The notes: a model not told the origin generated them from the letters alone. A stretch of DNA of 64,000 nt from Nocardioides alkalitolerans DSM 16699 (GCF_000426525.1 NZ_AUFN01000010.1:124001-188000), one strand, 5' to 3'. Positions 53,245 through 61,931 are shown, numbered from the stretch's first letter. Numbers and translations are program-made.

Positions 53245-54390
53245 GTGACCCCCGCCGTGGGCACCGGCCGGCCCGGCACCACCAACTCGGTGCTCGACGT
53301 GCCCGGCCTCGCGGTCGGTCACGCGCAGCGCACCGACCCGGGGTGGCTGACCGGCACCACGGTGGTGCTGCCGCCGCCGTACGGCGCCGTCGCCGGGGTC
53401 GACGTGCGCGGTGGCGGGCCCGGCACCCGGGAGACCGACCTGCTCGACCCGCGCAACCTCGTCGAGCGGGTGCACGCGATCGTGCTGGGCGGCGGCTCGG
53501 CGCTCGGGCTGGCCGCCGTCGACGGCGTGGTGCAGCGGCTCCTCGCGGAGGGGGTGGGCTACCCGATGGGTGCCGCGCCGGGCGAGGTGGTGCCGATCGT
53601 GCCCGCGGCCATCCTCTTCGACCTCGGCCGTGGCGGCGTCTTCGCCCACCACCCCGACGCAGCGTTGGGCGCGGCGGCGTACGACGCCGTCACCACCGAC
53701 CCGGCGGGGCTCGAGGGCAGCGTCGGCGCGGGGACGGGCGCCCGGGCGGGCGGGCTGCGCGGCGGCGTCGGCTCGGCCTCGTGGGTGCTCTCCGACGGCA
53801 CGACGGTGGCCGCGGTCGTGGCCGTCAACGCGGTCGGCTCCACGGTCGACCCGTCGACGGGCGAGCTCTACGGCGCCCGCTTCTGCGTCCCGGGCGACGT
53901 CCCCGCCGACCTCCGGGTCCCGCACCCCGACGAGGTGGCCGCCGCTCGCGCGGCCGCCGCCGACCTCGACCTCACCCGCCGGGCTCCGCTCGCCACCACG
54001 ATCGGCGTGGTCGCCACCGACCTGCCGCTGACGAAGGCGGCCTGCGCCAAGGTCGCCGGCGTCGGCCACGACGGGCTGGCGCGGGCCGTGGCGCCCGTGC
54101 ACTCGATGTTCGACGGCGACACCCTCTTCGCCCTCTCGACGGCGCCGCCCGACGCGGCGGCCCCCGACCCGGCGACGTACCCCATGGTGTTCCACGAGCT
54201 GCTCGACGCGGCCGCGCACTGCGTGACCCGCGCGGTCGTGCGGGCGATGCTGGCCGCCACGGGCGTGACCACGCCGTGGGGCTCGATGCGCTCGTACGCC
54301 GATGCGTTCCCCAGTGCGTTCCCCAGTGCGTTCCCCAGCGCGTTCCCCAGCGCGTCCGGCGACCCCGACGGCCAGCGGCCCGGGCCCTAG
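53245..54390 (+). CDS. P1 family peptidase (DmpA/ArgJ-like Ntn-hydrolase)
   Basis: A 381-residue protein with the family segments VHAIVLGGGSALGLAAVDGV, GRGGVFAHHPDA and ATTIGVVATDLPLTKAAC, where the threonine of ATTIG is the likely self-cleavage nucleophile. Many relatives have Asn before this pair; here the residue is Ala (from memory, not aligned). The C-terminus carries four AFPS repeats from a 12-bp tandem repeat and a short disordered tail. GTG 53245 follows DUF885 by 13 bases. Its stop TAG is also the start of the maf -10 box. Confidence 0.85.
   Translation: MTPAVGTGRPGTTNSVLDVPGLAVGHAQRTDPGWLTGTTVVLPPPYGAVAGVDVRGGGPGTRETDLLDPRNLVERVHAIVLGGGSALGLAAVDGVVQRLLAEGVGYPMGAAPGEVVPIVPAAILFDLGRGGVFAHHPDAALGAAAYDAVTTDPAGLEGSVGAGTGARAGGLRGGVGSASWVLSDGTTVAAVVAVNAVGSTVDPSTGELYGARFCVPGDVPADLRVPHPDEVAAARAAAADLDLTRRAPLATTIGVVATDLPLTKAACAKVAGVGHDGLARAVAPVHSMFDGDTLFALSTAPPDAAAPDPATYPMVFHELLDAAAHCVTRAVVRAMLAATGVTTPWGSMRSYADAFPSAFPSAFPSAFPSASGDPDGQRPGP
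54304..54351 (+). repeat. Four 12-bp tandem repeats at the 3' end of the P1 peptidase gene
   Basis: The unit gcgttccccag(t/c) is repeated four times in a row, encoding AFPS four times. The first two copies end in t and the last two in c. The frame is kept if units are added or lost. Confidence 0.9.
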
Positions 54391-54400
54391 GCTCGGGCCC

Positions 54401-55054
54401 GTGACCGCTTCCACGACTCCGTCGACGACCCCGTCGGCGACTCCCCCGTCCGCGACCCTCGTGCTCGCCTCCGCCTCCCCCGCCCGGCTCGCCACCCTCC
54501 GCAGCGCGGGGGTCGAGCCGGTCGTGGTCGTCTCGGGGGTCGACGAGTCGGGGCTCGAGCACCTGCCTCCCGACGAGCTCGCCGGACGCCTGGCCGAGCT
54601 CAAGCGGGACGCCGTGGTCGCCCGCACGGCCGAGGTGCCGGACGGGGCGGTCGTGCTGGGCTGCGACTCCGTGCTGGAGATCGACGGCACGGCCTACGGC
54701 AAGCCGGTCGACGCCGACGACGCCGTCCGGCGCTGGCACCGCATGCGGGGGCGGTCGGGCGTCCTGCACACGGGGCACGCGCTCACCGCGACGGCCGGTG
54801 GTCGCAGCGTGACGGCCGTGGCCTCGACGACCGTCCACTTCGCCGACGTCAGCGACGCCGAGGTGGCGGCGTACGTGGCCACGGGCGAGCCCCTCCACGT
54901 CGCCGGCGCCTTCACGCTCGACGGGCTGGGCGGGGCGTTCGTGCGCGGCATCGAGGGCGACCCCCACAACGTCGTCGGCGTGAGCGTGCCGCTGCTGCGG
55001 GAGCTGTGCGCGACCGTGGGCCTGCGGTGGACGGACCTGTGGCGCCGCCCCTGA
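54401..55054 (+). CDS. maf: Maf family nucleotide pyrophosphatase
   Basis: The 217-residue protein has the Maf signature LVLASASPARLATLRSAGV, VVLGCDSVLEIDG and GEPLHVAGAFTLDGLGGAFV and ends in IEGDPHNVVGVSVPLL. Maf proteins hydrolyse non-canonical or excess nucleoside triphosphates such as dTTP/UTP. GTG 54401 is leaderless by position: TAGGCT (54388-54393) is seven bases upstream and starts with the stop codon of the preceding gene. Confidence 0.93.
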   Translation: MTASTTPSTTPSATPPSATLVLASASPARLATLRSAGVEPVVVVSGVDESGLEHLPPDELAGRLAELKRDAVVARTAEVPDGAVVLGCDSVLEIDGTAYGKPVDADDAVRRWHRMRGRSGVLHTGHALTATAGGRSVTAVASTTVHFADVSDAEVAAYVATGEPLHVAGAFTLDGLGGAFVRGIEGDPHNVVGVSVPLLRELCATVGLRWTDLWRRP

Positions 55055-55079
55055 CGACGGGGCGCGACACCCCGACGGG

Positions 55080-55535
55080 CTAGGAGGTCCGCATCGACGA
55101 CGGGCTGCGGAAGACGAAGCGTCGGAAGAGGTAGAACCGCGCCGCGAAGCCCAGCGCGAGACCGATGACGTTGGCCGCGATGTTGTCGGAGACCGGGTCG
55201 GTCAGCCCCAGCACGTCACGGCTGAAGGTCAGGCAGAGAATCGGCAGGATCATCGTGGCGACGTTGATGACCGTGTAGGGCAGGAACCCGCCGTCGGCGC
55301 GTCCCGAGGAGCGGCCCTTGAACACCCAGCGCTTCGTGCCGCTGTAGCTGATGAGCATGCCGATGGTGTTGGCGATGACGTACGACGTCAACGCCCGGTC
55401 CTGCAGGATCGGGTCGACGATCCAGACGCCGTGCAGGAAGACGTTGAAGAGCACGACGGCGACCGTGGTCGCCGCTCCGCCGACGAGGCCGAACTTGCTG
55501 ACCTCAGCGGCCAGTCTTCGCCAACGCCGTCCCAT
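55080..55535 (-). CDS. GtrA family membrane protein
   Basis: A 151-residue protein with four membrane segments and the GtrA family features KFGLVGGAATTVAVVLFNVF, TIGMLISYSGTKRWVFKG and GLALGFAARFYLFRRFVFR. GtrA-like flippases are thought to move polyprenyl-linked sugars. The ATG at 55535 lies eight bases after TAATCT (55544-55549), so this start is preferred over the GTG at 55556. Rv3277 is the positional counterpart. Confidence 0.88.
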   Translation of the reverse strand: MGRRWRRLAAEVSKFGLVGGAATTVAVVLFNVFLHGVWIVDPILQDRALTSYVIANTIGMLISYSGTKRWVFKGRSSGRADGGFLPYTVINVATMILPILCLTFSRDVLGLTDPVSDNIAANVIGLALGFAARFYLFRRFVFRSPSSMRTS

Positions 55536-55613
55536 GATGGCGCAGATTATCGGCACGCCGGCCCGGACCGCGCCCCGGCTGGCCGATCGGGCCGCGCGGG
55601 CCCGCTGCGGTCG

Positions 55614-56813
55614 TCACTCGACCGGCAGGCCGAGCCCCCGCGCGATCAGCATGCGCTGCACCTCCGAGGTGCCCTCGCCGATCTCCAGCACCTTGGCGTC
55701 GCGGTAGAAGCGGGCGACCGGGTACTCCTCCATGAAGCCGTAGCCGCCGAACACCTGGGTGGCGATGCGCGTGGCCGAGACCGCGGACTCCGTGGCGTGC
55801 AGCTTGGCGATGGCGGCGGCCTGCTTGAACGCGGCGACCGGCGCCCCGGCGTCCTTCATGGCCGCGGCCGAGTAGGTGAGGAGCCGCGCGGCGCGCAGCA
55901 TCGTCTCGAGGTCGGCCAGCTGGAAGGCGACGCCCTGCTTGCGCCCGATCGGACCGCCGAACGTCTGTCGCTGCCCGGCGTACTCGAGGCTCATGTCGAG
56001 GCACGCCTGGATGCAGCCGACCGCGAGGGCCGCGATGGCGACCCGGCCGTCGTCGAGCGTGGCGAGGAACTGGGCGTAGCCGCGGCCCCGCTCCCCCAGC
56101 AGGTTCTCCGCCGGCACCCGGGCGCCCTCGAACGAGAGCGGGTGGGTGTCGGACGCGTGCCAGCCGAGCTTGTCGTAGGCCTTCTCGGCGGTGAAGCCGG
56201 GCGTGCCCGCCGGCACGATGATCGTGGAGATCTCGGGCTTCTCCACCGTCGCACCGTCGCGCTGCACCGAGCGGGACCCGGTGCGGGCCGTGACGGTGAC
56301 GAGCGAGGTGATCTCGGAGCCGGAGTTGGTGATGAACTGCTTCGCCCCGTCGACTACCCACTCCTCGCCGTCGAGCACGGCCCTGGTGCGCGTCGCCCCC
56401 GCGTCGGAGCCCGCTCCCGGCTCGGTGAGCCCGAACCCGGCGACCGCGCGCCCGGCGACGAGGTCCGGCAGCCAGGTGGCCTTCTGCTCGTCGGTGCCGA
56501 AGGTCAGGATCGGGTTGATCCCGAGCCCGACCGCCGCCTCGAGCGTGATGCCCATCGACTGGTCGACGCGGCCGAGCTCCTCGATCGCGAGGCAGAGCGA
56601 GGTGAACCCGCCGTCGGCCCCGGTCAGGCCGGCCCCGCCGTACTCCTCGGGCGCCGTGAGCCCGAACAGGCCCAGCTCGCCCATCTTGCGGACCGTGTCG
56701 ACCGGGAAGTGGTGGTCCCGGTCCCACTGCGCCGCGTAGGGCGCGACCTCGGCCGTCGCGAACTCGGCGACGGTGCGGCGGAACTCCTCGTGCTCACGCG
56801 ACAGCTCGAACAT
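55614..56813 (-). CDS. Acyl-CoA dehydrogenase (FadE25-like)
   Basis: The 399-residue flavoprotein has FGLTEPGAGSDAGATRTRA, KQFITNSGSEI, YDKLGWHASDTHPL, and the catalytic glutamate E380 in EIGEGTSEVQRM. It oxidises a short or branched acyl-CoA. A fadE25 (Rv3274c) stands between carbonic anhydrase and purE in mycobacteria. ATG 56813 is leaderless: TATCGT (56821-56826) is seven bases upstream, with TTAACA (56844-56849) as the -35 box at 17 bases. A perfect palindrome spans the -35 box. Confidence 0.93.
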   Translation of the reverse strand: MFELSREHEEFRRTVAEFATAEVAPYAAQWDRDHHFPVDTVRKMGELGLFGLTAPEEYGGAGLTGADGGFTSLCLAIEELGRVDQSMGITLEAAVGLGINPILTFGTDEQKATWLPDLVAGRAVAGFGLTEPGAGSDAGATRTRAVLDGEEWVVDGAKQFITNSGSEITSLVTVTARTGSRSVQRDGATVEKPEISTIIVPAGTPGFTAEKAYDKLGWHASDTHPLSFEGARVPAENLLGERGRGYAQFLATLDDGRVAIAALAVGCIQACLDMSLEYAGQRQTFGGPIGRKQGVAFQLADLETMLRAARLLTYSAAAMKDAGAPVAAFKQAAAIAKLHATESAVSATRIATQVFGGYGFMEEYPVARFYRDAKVLEIGEGTSEVQRMLIARGLGLPVE

Positions 56814-56820
56814 GCCGGGG

Positions 56821-56855
56821 ACGATACGCCATCGGTTAACGATTGTTAACCGATG
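56821..56855 (-). promoter_or_regulatory. Acyl-CoA dehydrogenase promoter with an 11-bp-arm operator
   Basis: The minus-strand promoter has -35 TTAACA (56844-56849), 17 bases, and -10 TATCGT (56821-56826). The palindrome catcggttaac-gatt-gttaaccgatg (56830-56840, 56845-56855) covers the -35 element and part of the spacer. This is a typical place for a TetR- or GntR-like repressor. It also lies upstream of the divergent unknown gene. Confidence 0.8.
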
Positions 56856-56894
56856 CGTACGACGCGTTCGCCCGGGGCAGCCTCGCCCCCGTGA
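56853..56894 (+). CDS. Possible 13-codon upstream ORF
   Basis: ATG 56853 opens MRTTRSPGAASPP, ending in TGA (56892-56894) that overlaps the GTG (56891) of the next gene as GTGA. GATTGT six bases before the ATG is a weak -10 candidate. It is supported only by the overlap and by similar small ORFs elsewhere in the window. Confidence 0.25.
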   Translation: MRTTRSPGAASPP

Positions 56895-57484
56895 CCGACC
56901 CGATCCTGACGTGGCAGGCGTCGTACGACGCGAGCTGCGGCGCCCTGCTGCTGCGCGACCCCGGTGGCCGCGTCGTCGCGCGCGTCGTCCCGGCCGACGG
57001 GCCGCCCGTCGGCGCCGAGGCCTCCCTCCTGCGCCGGGCGCGGGCCGCCCTCACCGTGGAGCAGGTCGTCGCGCAGCAGTGGGTGCGGCAGCGCGGCCGG
57101 CCGAGCGAGGGCGCCGCCGCCCTGGTCACGCTGGTCGACGGCACCCCCGGCCGGGTCGTCAACGGCCGTGACACCGGGTGGCGGCGGCGCCACCGCAACG
57201 GCACCATCTCGCTGGGCGACCGTCGCTACGCCCTCGAGCACCGCTCGCGGCGCCGCTCCGTGCTCCTGCTCGACGGGCGGCCGCTCGCGACGCTGCGCCG
57301 CCGGGGGTTCCGGGCGGGAGGCCTGGGGGGCGACGAGACCCTCCCCCGCGCCCGCGTCCGCAGGACCGCTGCCCTGGCGCCCCTCGACGAGGTCGCGACG
57401 GCCCTCGCCCTCACGACCCTCGGCCCGCCCGGCCGTCGAGGCTGGTGGGCGCAGCTGGCGGAGGACCTCGCCACCAGCGCCTGA
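56891..57484 (+). CDS. Hypothetical protein, DNA divergent from the acyl-CoA dehydrogenase
   Basis: A 197-residue Arg/Ala-rich soluble protein beginning VTDPILTWQASYDASCGALL. The middle has VVNGRDTGWRRRHRNGTISLG and the end ALALTTLGPPGRRGWW. There is no signal or membrane segment, and I recognise no family. An earlier in-frame start would overlap the operator, so GTG 56891 is preferred; a small ORF ends on it. It is transcribed away from the acyl-CoA dehydrogenase and may share its operator. Confidence 0.6.
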   Translation: MTDPILTWQASYDASCGALLLRDPGGRVVARVVPADGPPVGAEASLLRRARAALTVEQVVAQQWVRQRGRPSEGAAALVTLVDGTPGRVVNGRDTGWRRRHRNGTISLGDRRYALEHRSRRRSVLLLDGRPLATLRRRGFRAGGLGGDETLPRARVRRTAALAPLDEVATALALTTLGPPGRRGWWAQLAEDLATSA

Positions 57485-57591
57485 CCCCGGCTCGGACGCC
57501 CTGCGGGCTCCCGACAGGAGCGCGGTACGCCGTACCGGTCGGTAGGGACCGAATCCCGGATCCCCGCGCAGAGCGACCGATCGGTTACCCC

Positions 57592-57654
57592 TAGACTCCC
57601 GAGGTGGCGGCCCCAGTCCGGCGCCCCGGTACCCGGTGACTTCGAGGAGTGCAC
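57592..57654 (+). promoter_or_regulatory. accA promoter and leader with an 11-codon leaderless ORF
   Basis: TAGACT (57592-57597) is a clear -10 box. Six bases on, GTG 57604 opens MAAPVRRPGTR, ending at TGA 57637-57639, five bases before the GAGGAG (57644-57649) of accA. The palindrome accgatcggt (57576-57585) lies just upstream of the -10 box. Confidence 0.5.
57604..57639 (+). CDS. 11-codon leaderless ORF upstream of accA
   Basis: The frame GTG to TGA encodes MAAPVRRPGTR and begins six bases after the -10 box. It contains two arginine-rich spots and could tune accA translation. The reading frame and spacing are seen directly; translation is inferred. Confidence 0.4.
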   Translation: MAAPVRRPGTR

Positions 57655-59439
57655 GTGCCCGAGATCAAGCCCTTGCGACGAGTTCTCATCGCCAACCGCG
57701 GAGAGATCGCCGTGCGCGTCATCCGGGCGTGCAAGGACGCCGGCATCGGGAGCGTGGCGGTCTACGCCGAGCCCGACCGCGACGCCCTGTTCGTCCGGCT
57801 GGCCGACGAGGCCCACTCGCTCGGCGGTGCGACCCCCGCCGACTCCTACCTCGACATCGCGAAGATCATCGCGGTCGCCGAGAAGTCCGGCGCCGACTCC
57901 GTGCACCCCGGCTACGGCTTCCTCGCCGAGAACGCCGACTTCGCCCAGGCCGTCATCGACGCCGGGCTCACCTGGATCGGCCCCCCGCCCGCCGCCATCG
58001 AGGCGCTCGGCGACAAGGCCAAGGCCAAGCACATCGCCGCCACGGCGAAGGCGCCGCTCGCCCCCGGCACCAAGGACCCCGTCGCCGACGCCGACGAGGT
58101 CGTCGAGTTCGCGAAGGCCAACGGGCTCCCGGTCGCCATCAAGGCCGTCTTTGGCGGCGGCGGTCGCGGCCTCAAGGTCGCCCGCACGCTCGAGGAGATC
58201 CCCGACGCCTACGAGTCCGCCGTGCGCGAGGCGATCAGCGCGTTCGGCCGTGGCGAGTGCCTCGTCGAGAAGTTCCTCGACAAGCCCCGTCACGTCGAGA
58301 CCCAGTGCCTCGCCGACCAGCACGGCAACGTCGTCGTGGTCTCCACCCGCGACTGCTCGCTGCAGCGCCGCAACCAGAAGCTCGTCGAGGAGGCGCCGGC
58401 GCCGTTCCTCAGCGAGGAGCAGATGACCGAGCTCTACGAGTCGTCCAAGCGCATCCTGCGCGAGGCGGGCTACTACGGCGCCGGCACCTGCGAGTTCCTC
58501 GTCGCGCAGGACGGCACCATCTCCTTCCTCGAGGTGAACACCCGCCTCCAGGTCGAGCACTGCGTCTCGGAGGAGGTCACCGGCATCGACCTCGTGCGCG
58601 AGATGTTCCGCATCGCCGCGGGCGAGGAGCTCGGCTACGACGACCCCGAGATCCGCGGCCACTCGATCGAGTTCCGCATCAACGCCGAGGACGGCGGCCG
58701 CAACTTCATGCCGGCCCCCGGCACGCTGTCGGCGTGGTCGCCGCCGCAGGGCCCGGGCGTCCGGGTCGACGGCGGCTACGAGAACGGCGAGACCATCCCC
58801 GGCTCGTTCGACTCGCTCATCGCCAAGCTGATCGTGACCGGTCGTGACCGCACGCAGGCGCTGGAGCGCTCGCGCCGCGCGCTCGACGAGTTCGTCGTCG
58901 ACGGCATGCCGACGGTCATCCCGTTCCACCGCGCCGTCGTCTCCGACCCGGCGTACGTCGGCGCCTCCACCCCGGACGGCTCGGGCGAGTTCACCGTCTA
59001 CACGCAGTGGATCGAGACGGACTTCGACAACCAGATCACGCCGTACGCCGGCGACTCGGCCGACGCCGACGAGCCGGAGGAGCGCCAGACGGTCACCGTC
59101 GAGGTCGGCGGCCGCCGTCTCGAGGTCGTCCTGCCGGGCGGCCTGGGCGGCATCGCCGCCGCCGGTGGCGCGGGCGCCAAGAAGCCCAAGCGCGCGAAGA
59201 AGAAGGCCGGCGCCGCCGCGTCGGGCGACTCCGTCGCCTCGCCCATGCAGGGCACGATCGTGAAGGTCGTCGTCGAGGAGGGCCAGGAGGTCGCCGAGGG
59301 CGACACCATCGTCGTGCTCGAGGCGATGAAGATGGAGCAGCCGCTCAAGGCCCACAAGGCCGGCACCGTCACGGGCCTGCAGGCCGAGGTCGGCGTGACG
59401 GTCGCCAACGGCGCCGTCATCTGCGAGCTCAAGGACTGA
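57655..59439 (+). CDS. accA: Acyl-CoA carboxylase alpha subunit (biotin carboxylase plus biotin carrier)
   Basis: A 594-residue fusion. The biotin carboxylase part (about 1-450) has [47 protein letters not shown] and [12 protein letters not shown]. The C-terminal carrier domain has the biotinyl lysine K559 in [11 protein letters not shown], preceded by a lysine-rich [11 protein letters not shown] linker. It carboxylates biotin for AccD. The GTG at 57655 is preferred to the GTG six bases upstream because GAGGAG lies five bases before it. It equals accA3 (Rv3285). Confidence 0.97.
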   Translation: MPEIKPLRRVLIANRGEIAVRVIRACKDAGIGSVAVYAEPDRDALFVRLADEAHSLGGATPADSYLDIAKIIAVAEKSGADSVHPGYGFLAENADFAQAVIDAGLTWIGPPPAAIEALGDKAKAKHIAATAKAPLAPGTKDPVADADEVVEFAKANGLPVAIKAVFGGGGRGLKVARTLEEIPDAYESAVREAISAFGRGECLVEKFLDKPRHVETQCLADQHGNVVVVSTRDCSLQRRNQKLVEEAPAPFLSEEQMTELYESSKRILREAGYYGAGTCEFLVAQDGTISFLEVNTRLQVEHCVSEEVTGIDLVREMFRIAAGEELGYDDPEIRGHSIEFRINAEDGGRNFMPAPGTLSAWSPPQGPGVRVDGGYENGETIPGSFDSLIAKLIVTGRDRTQALERSRRALDEFVVDGMPTVIPFHRAVVSDPAYVGASTPDGSGEFTVYTQWIETDFDNQITPYAGDSADADEPEERQTVTVEVGGRRLEVVLPGGLGGIAAAGGAGAKKPKRAKKKAGAAASGDSVASPMQGTIVKVVVEEGQEVAEGDTIVVLEAMKMEQPLKAHKAGTVTGLQAEVGVTVANGAVICELKD

Positions 59440-59450
59440 TCCCTCGCCCG

Positions 59451-59490
59451 GGCGGACCCCGGGTCGGCGTGCGCCGACCCGGGGTCCGCC
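59451..59490 (+). terminator. Terminator after accA
   Basis: An 18-bp perfect stem (59451-59468 and 59473-59490) with loop gtgc starts 11 bases after the accA stop. Confidence 0.85.
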
Positions 59491-59563
59491 CGTTCGGGTC
59501 CTCTCGTCCGGGGCCGCCCGTTCGGGTGGGGTCGCGCAGGCGGGCCGCGGGAACCGGTCGCGC

Positions 59564-60550
59564 ATGACGCGATTCGGCTACACCCTCATGACCGAGCAGT
59601 CCGGGCCCAAGGACCTCGTGCGGCACGCCGTCGCCGCGGAGCGGGTCGGCTTCGACTTCGAGGTGTCGAGCGACCACTACTTCCCGTGGCTCTCCGCCCA
59701 GGGGCACGCCCCGCACGCGTGGACGGTGCTCGGCGCCGTCGCGCACGCGACCGAGCGGGTCGACCTGATGACCTACGTGACCTGCCCGACCATCCGCTAC
59801 CACCCCGCCGTGGTCGCGCAGAAGGCGGCGACGCTGCAGATCCTGGCCGACGGCCGCTTCACGCTGGGGCTCGGCGCCGGCGAGAACCTCAACGAGCACG
59901 TCGTCGGTGAGGGCTGGCCGGCGGTCGACGTCCGCCAGGACATGCTCGTCGAGGCGATCGAGATCATCCGGGCCCTGCACACCGGCGACCTGACGACCTG
60001 GGAGGGCGACCACTTCCGCGTCGACTCCGCACGCATCTGGGACCTCCCCGACGAGCCCGTGCAGATCGGCGTCGCCGTGGGCGGAGAGAAGGCGGTCAAC
60101 CGCTTCGCCCCGCTCTCGGACCACCTCGTCGCCACCGAGCCCGACGCCGGCCTCATCTCCACCTGGAACGCCGTCGACGGCGCGCCCAGCATCCCGGGGA
60201 CCGGCCGCGCCGTCGGGCAGATCCCGATCTGCTGGGACCCCGACGAGCAGGCGGCGATCACCCGCGCCCACGAGCAGTTCCGCTGGTTCGCCGGTGGCTG
60301 GGCCGTCAACGCCGACCTCCCGACCACGGCGGGCTTCGCCGGCGCGACCAAGTTCGTGCGGGAGGAGGACGTCGCCGCGCAGATCCCCTGCGGCCCCGAC
60401 CTCGACGCCATCGTCGAGTCCGTGAAGCCGTTCTGGGAGGCGGGGTTCACCGACATCGCCCTCGTCCAGGTCGGCGGCGACAGCGTCGACCGCTTCCTCG
60501 CCGAGGCCGCCGAGCCGCTGCTGGAGAAGCTCCGCTCCGCGGCCCCCTGA
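59564..60550 (+). CDS. LLM-class F420-dependent oxidoreductase (TIGR03557-like)
   Basis: A 328-residue TIM-barrel enzyme of the luciferase-like group with YTLMTEQSGPKDLVRHAVAA, SDHYFPWLSAQGHAPHAW, TYVTCPTIRYHPAVVAQKAA and GLGAGENLNEHVVGEGWP, close to F420-dependent glucose-6-phosphate dehydrogenase-type proteins. F420 use is likely because cofD and cofE are in the same window. The substrate is not known. ATG 59564 has no clear ribosome site. Confidence 0.88.
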   Translation: MTRFGYTLMTEQSGPKDLVRHAVAAERVGFDFEVSSDHYFPWLSAQGHAPHAWTVLGAVAHATERVDLMTYVTCPTIRYHPAVVAQKAATLQILADGRFTLGLGAGENLNEHVVGEGWPAVDVRQDMLVEAIEIIRALHTGDLTTWEGDHFRVDSARIWDLPDEPVQIGVAVGGEKAVNRFAPLSDHLVATEPDAGLISTWNAVDGAPSIPGTGRAVGQIPICWDPDEQAAITRAHEQFRWFAGGWAVNADLPTTAGFAGATKFVREEDVAAQIPCGPDLDAIVESVKPFWEAGFTDIALVQVGGDSVDRFLAEAAEPLLEKLRSAAP

Positions 60551-60584
60551 GGTCCGGGCCTCCCCGGCACCCCGCACGCCCCCT

Positions 60585-60615
60585 CGCACCCCGGTGGCAC
60601 GACCACCGGGGTGCG
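60585..60615 (+). terminator. Terminator after the F420-dependent oxidoreductase
   Basis: A perfect 13-bp stem (cgcaccccggtgg at 60585-60597, complement 60603-60615) with loop cacga lies 34 bases after the stop codon. Confidence 0.8.
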
Positions 60616-60665
60616 TGGTGCGTACGGCACCGTCCTAGGATCAGCGGTGCTCTGAGGGGGTGCGT

Positions 60666-61931
60666 GTGGACGACGATCTGGCGACCATCCTCGCCGCGAT
60701 CCAGGAGACCGGCGTGTACGTCGGTCCTCTCACCGACGACTGGGTCACTCCGGACGAGGTCGCGCAGGTCGAGGCCAACATCCAGGAGATCCGCGACGGC
60801 CTGGGGCCCGGCGAGTCCGGGGTCTACGTCGTGCTCGTGGATCCCGGGGACGGTCCTCCCTACAACAAGGGCGACGACCTCCTCGTGCGGATCCACCAGG
60901 CGTTCGAGGCCCAGAGCGGCAAGCAAGCCGCCGAGGGGCTCTACATCGGCGTCAACACCGCGCTCCCCCTCACCGACGGCACGGCGCCCTACCAGCCGCA
61001 CTCCAGCCGCGAGCAGTTCGACCTGGCTTTCCAGCAATGGGGACGCCCCGCCGGCGAGGCCGACGCCCTCCGCGGTAGCGACTACTACCTCTCCTACGGC
61101 GCCGACGACGGGTCGGGCGAGCCGTTCCCGCTCGGCGAGGGCCTGGTGGGCCTGACGGGCCACCTCGCGGACGGCACCTTCTCCGAGGCGGCCTCGGCCG
61201 GACGGGACGGACTCTCCACCGGTCTCGACTCCTCCACCCCCGACGACGGCGACGGTGGCGCCCCCGTGGTGGTCGTCAGCGTCGTCCTCGCCCTCTGCCT
61301 GGCCGTCGTGGCGGTGGTGCTCGCCCGGCGTCGCCTCCGGTCGACCGGGTCGGGCCGGCGTCCGACCACCTTCACGCTCCCCGACTCGGTGCTCGACCGG
61401 GTCCGCCAGGCGGAGGACGCCCAGCTCGTCCGGCGCGCGCGGGCCGACGTGCTCGCGCTCGGCGAGGCGATCGACGAGACCGAGATGGGTACGGGGGCCG
61501 GGGCCGCCTGGCAGGCGGCGCTCGACCACTACGAGGCGGCGAGCAGGCTGCTGCCCGCGGAGCCCGACGAGACGGTCGACCCCCTCGACGCGACCGGCGC
61601 CGTCGTGCTGGCCGAGCGGGGCTCCGCCGCCCTCGCCGCGGCGCGGAAGGGCACGCCGTTCGTGCCGACGACGCCGTGCTTCCTCAACCCGCTCCACGGC
61701 GCCGGTACGAAGGGCCGCCGGCTCGAGCACGGCACGTTCTCCGTCGACGCCCCCGTGTGCCCCCGCTGCCGCCGTGACCTCGGCGCCGGACGGCGCCCGG
61801 ACATCCTGGACGTGCTCCACCGCGGGAAGCCCCAGCACTACTTCGAGACCGATCGCGAGCCCTGGGCGTCCACCGGCTTCGGGGCGCTCGACCCCGACCT
61901 GGTCCGACGACTCCACGGGGGGCGTCGGTGA
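60666..61931 (+). CDS. Membrane protein with TPM-like N-terminus and C-H-CxxC C-terminus (cassette gene 1)
   Basis: A 421-residue protein. The N-terminal domain (about 10-165) has alternating strand-helix character like TPM/DUF477 domains (GVYVVLVDPGDGPP, DDLLVRIHQAFEAQS). A single membrane segment is at 199-221, then a helical cytoplasmic part. Near the end are C338, H344, C365 and C368 (PCFLNPLHG, CPRC) followed by YFETDREPWASTGFGAL, possibly a small zinc module. GTG 60666 is preferred for GAGGGGG five bases upstream. It overlaps the next gene by four bases. No function known. Confidence 0.75.
   Translation: MDDDLATILAAIQETGVYVGPLTDDWVTPDEVAQVEANIQEIRDGLGPGESGVYVVLVDPGDGPPYNKGDDLLVRIHQAFEAQSGKQAAEGLYIGVNTALPLTDGTAPYQPHSSREQFDLAFQQWGRPAGEADALRGSDYYLSYGADDGSGEPFPLGEGLVGLTGHLADGTFSEAASAGRDGLSTGLDSSTPDDGDGGAPVVVVSVVLALCLAVVAVVLARRRLRSTGSGRRPTTFTLPDSVLDRVRQAEDAQLVRRARADVLALGEAIDETEMGTGAGAAWQAALDHYEAASRLLPAEPDETVDPLDATGAVVLAERGSAALAAARKGTPFVPTTPCFLNPLHGAGTKGRRLEHGTFSVDAPVCPRCRRDLGAGRRPDILDVLHRGKPQHYFETDREPWASTGFGALDPDLVRRLHGGRR

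Noticed and set aside
60636-60652. TAGGAT with GTG five bases later as a leaderless start of cassette gene 1
   Set aside because: That GTG is followed by a stop codon after two codons; the gene has its own GAGGGGG ribosome site further on.
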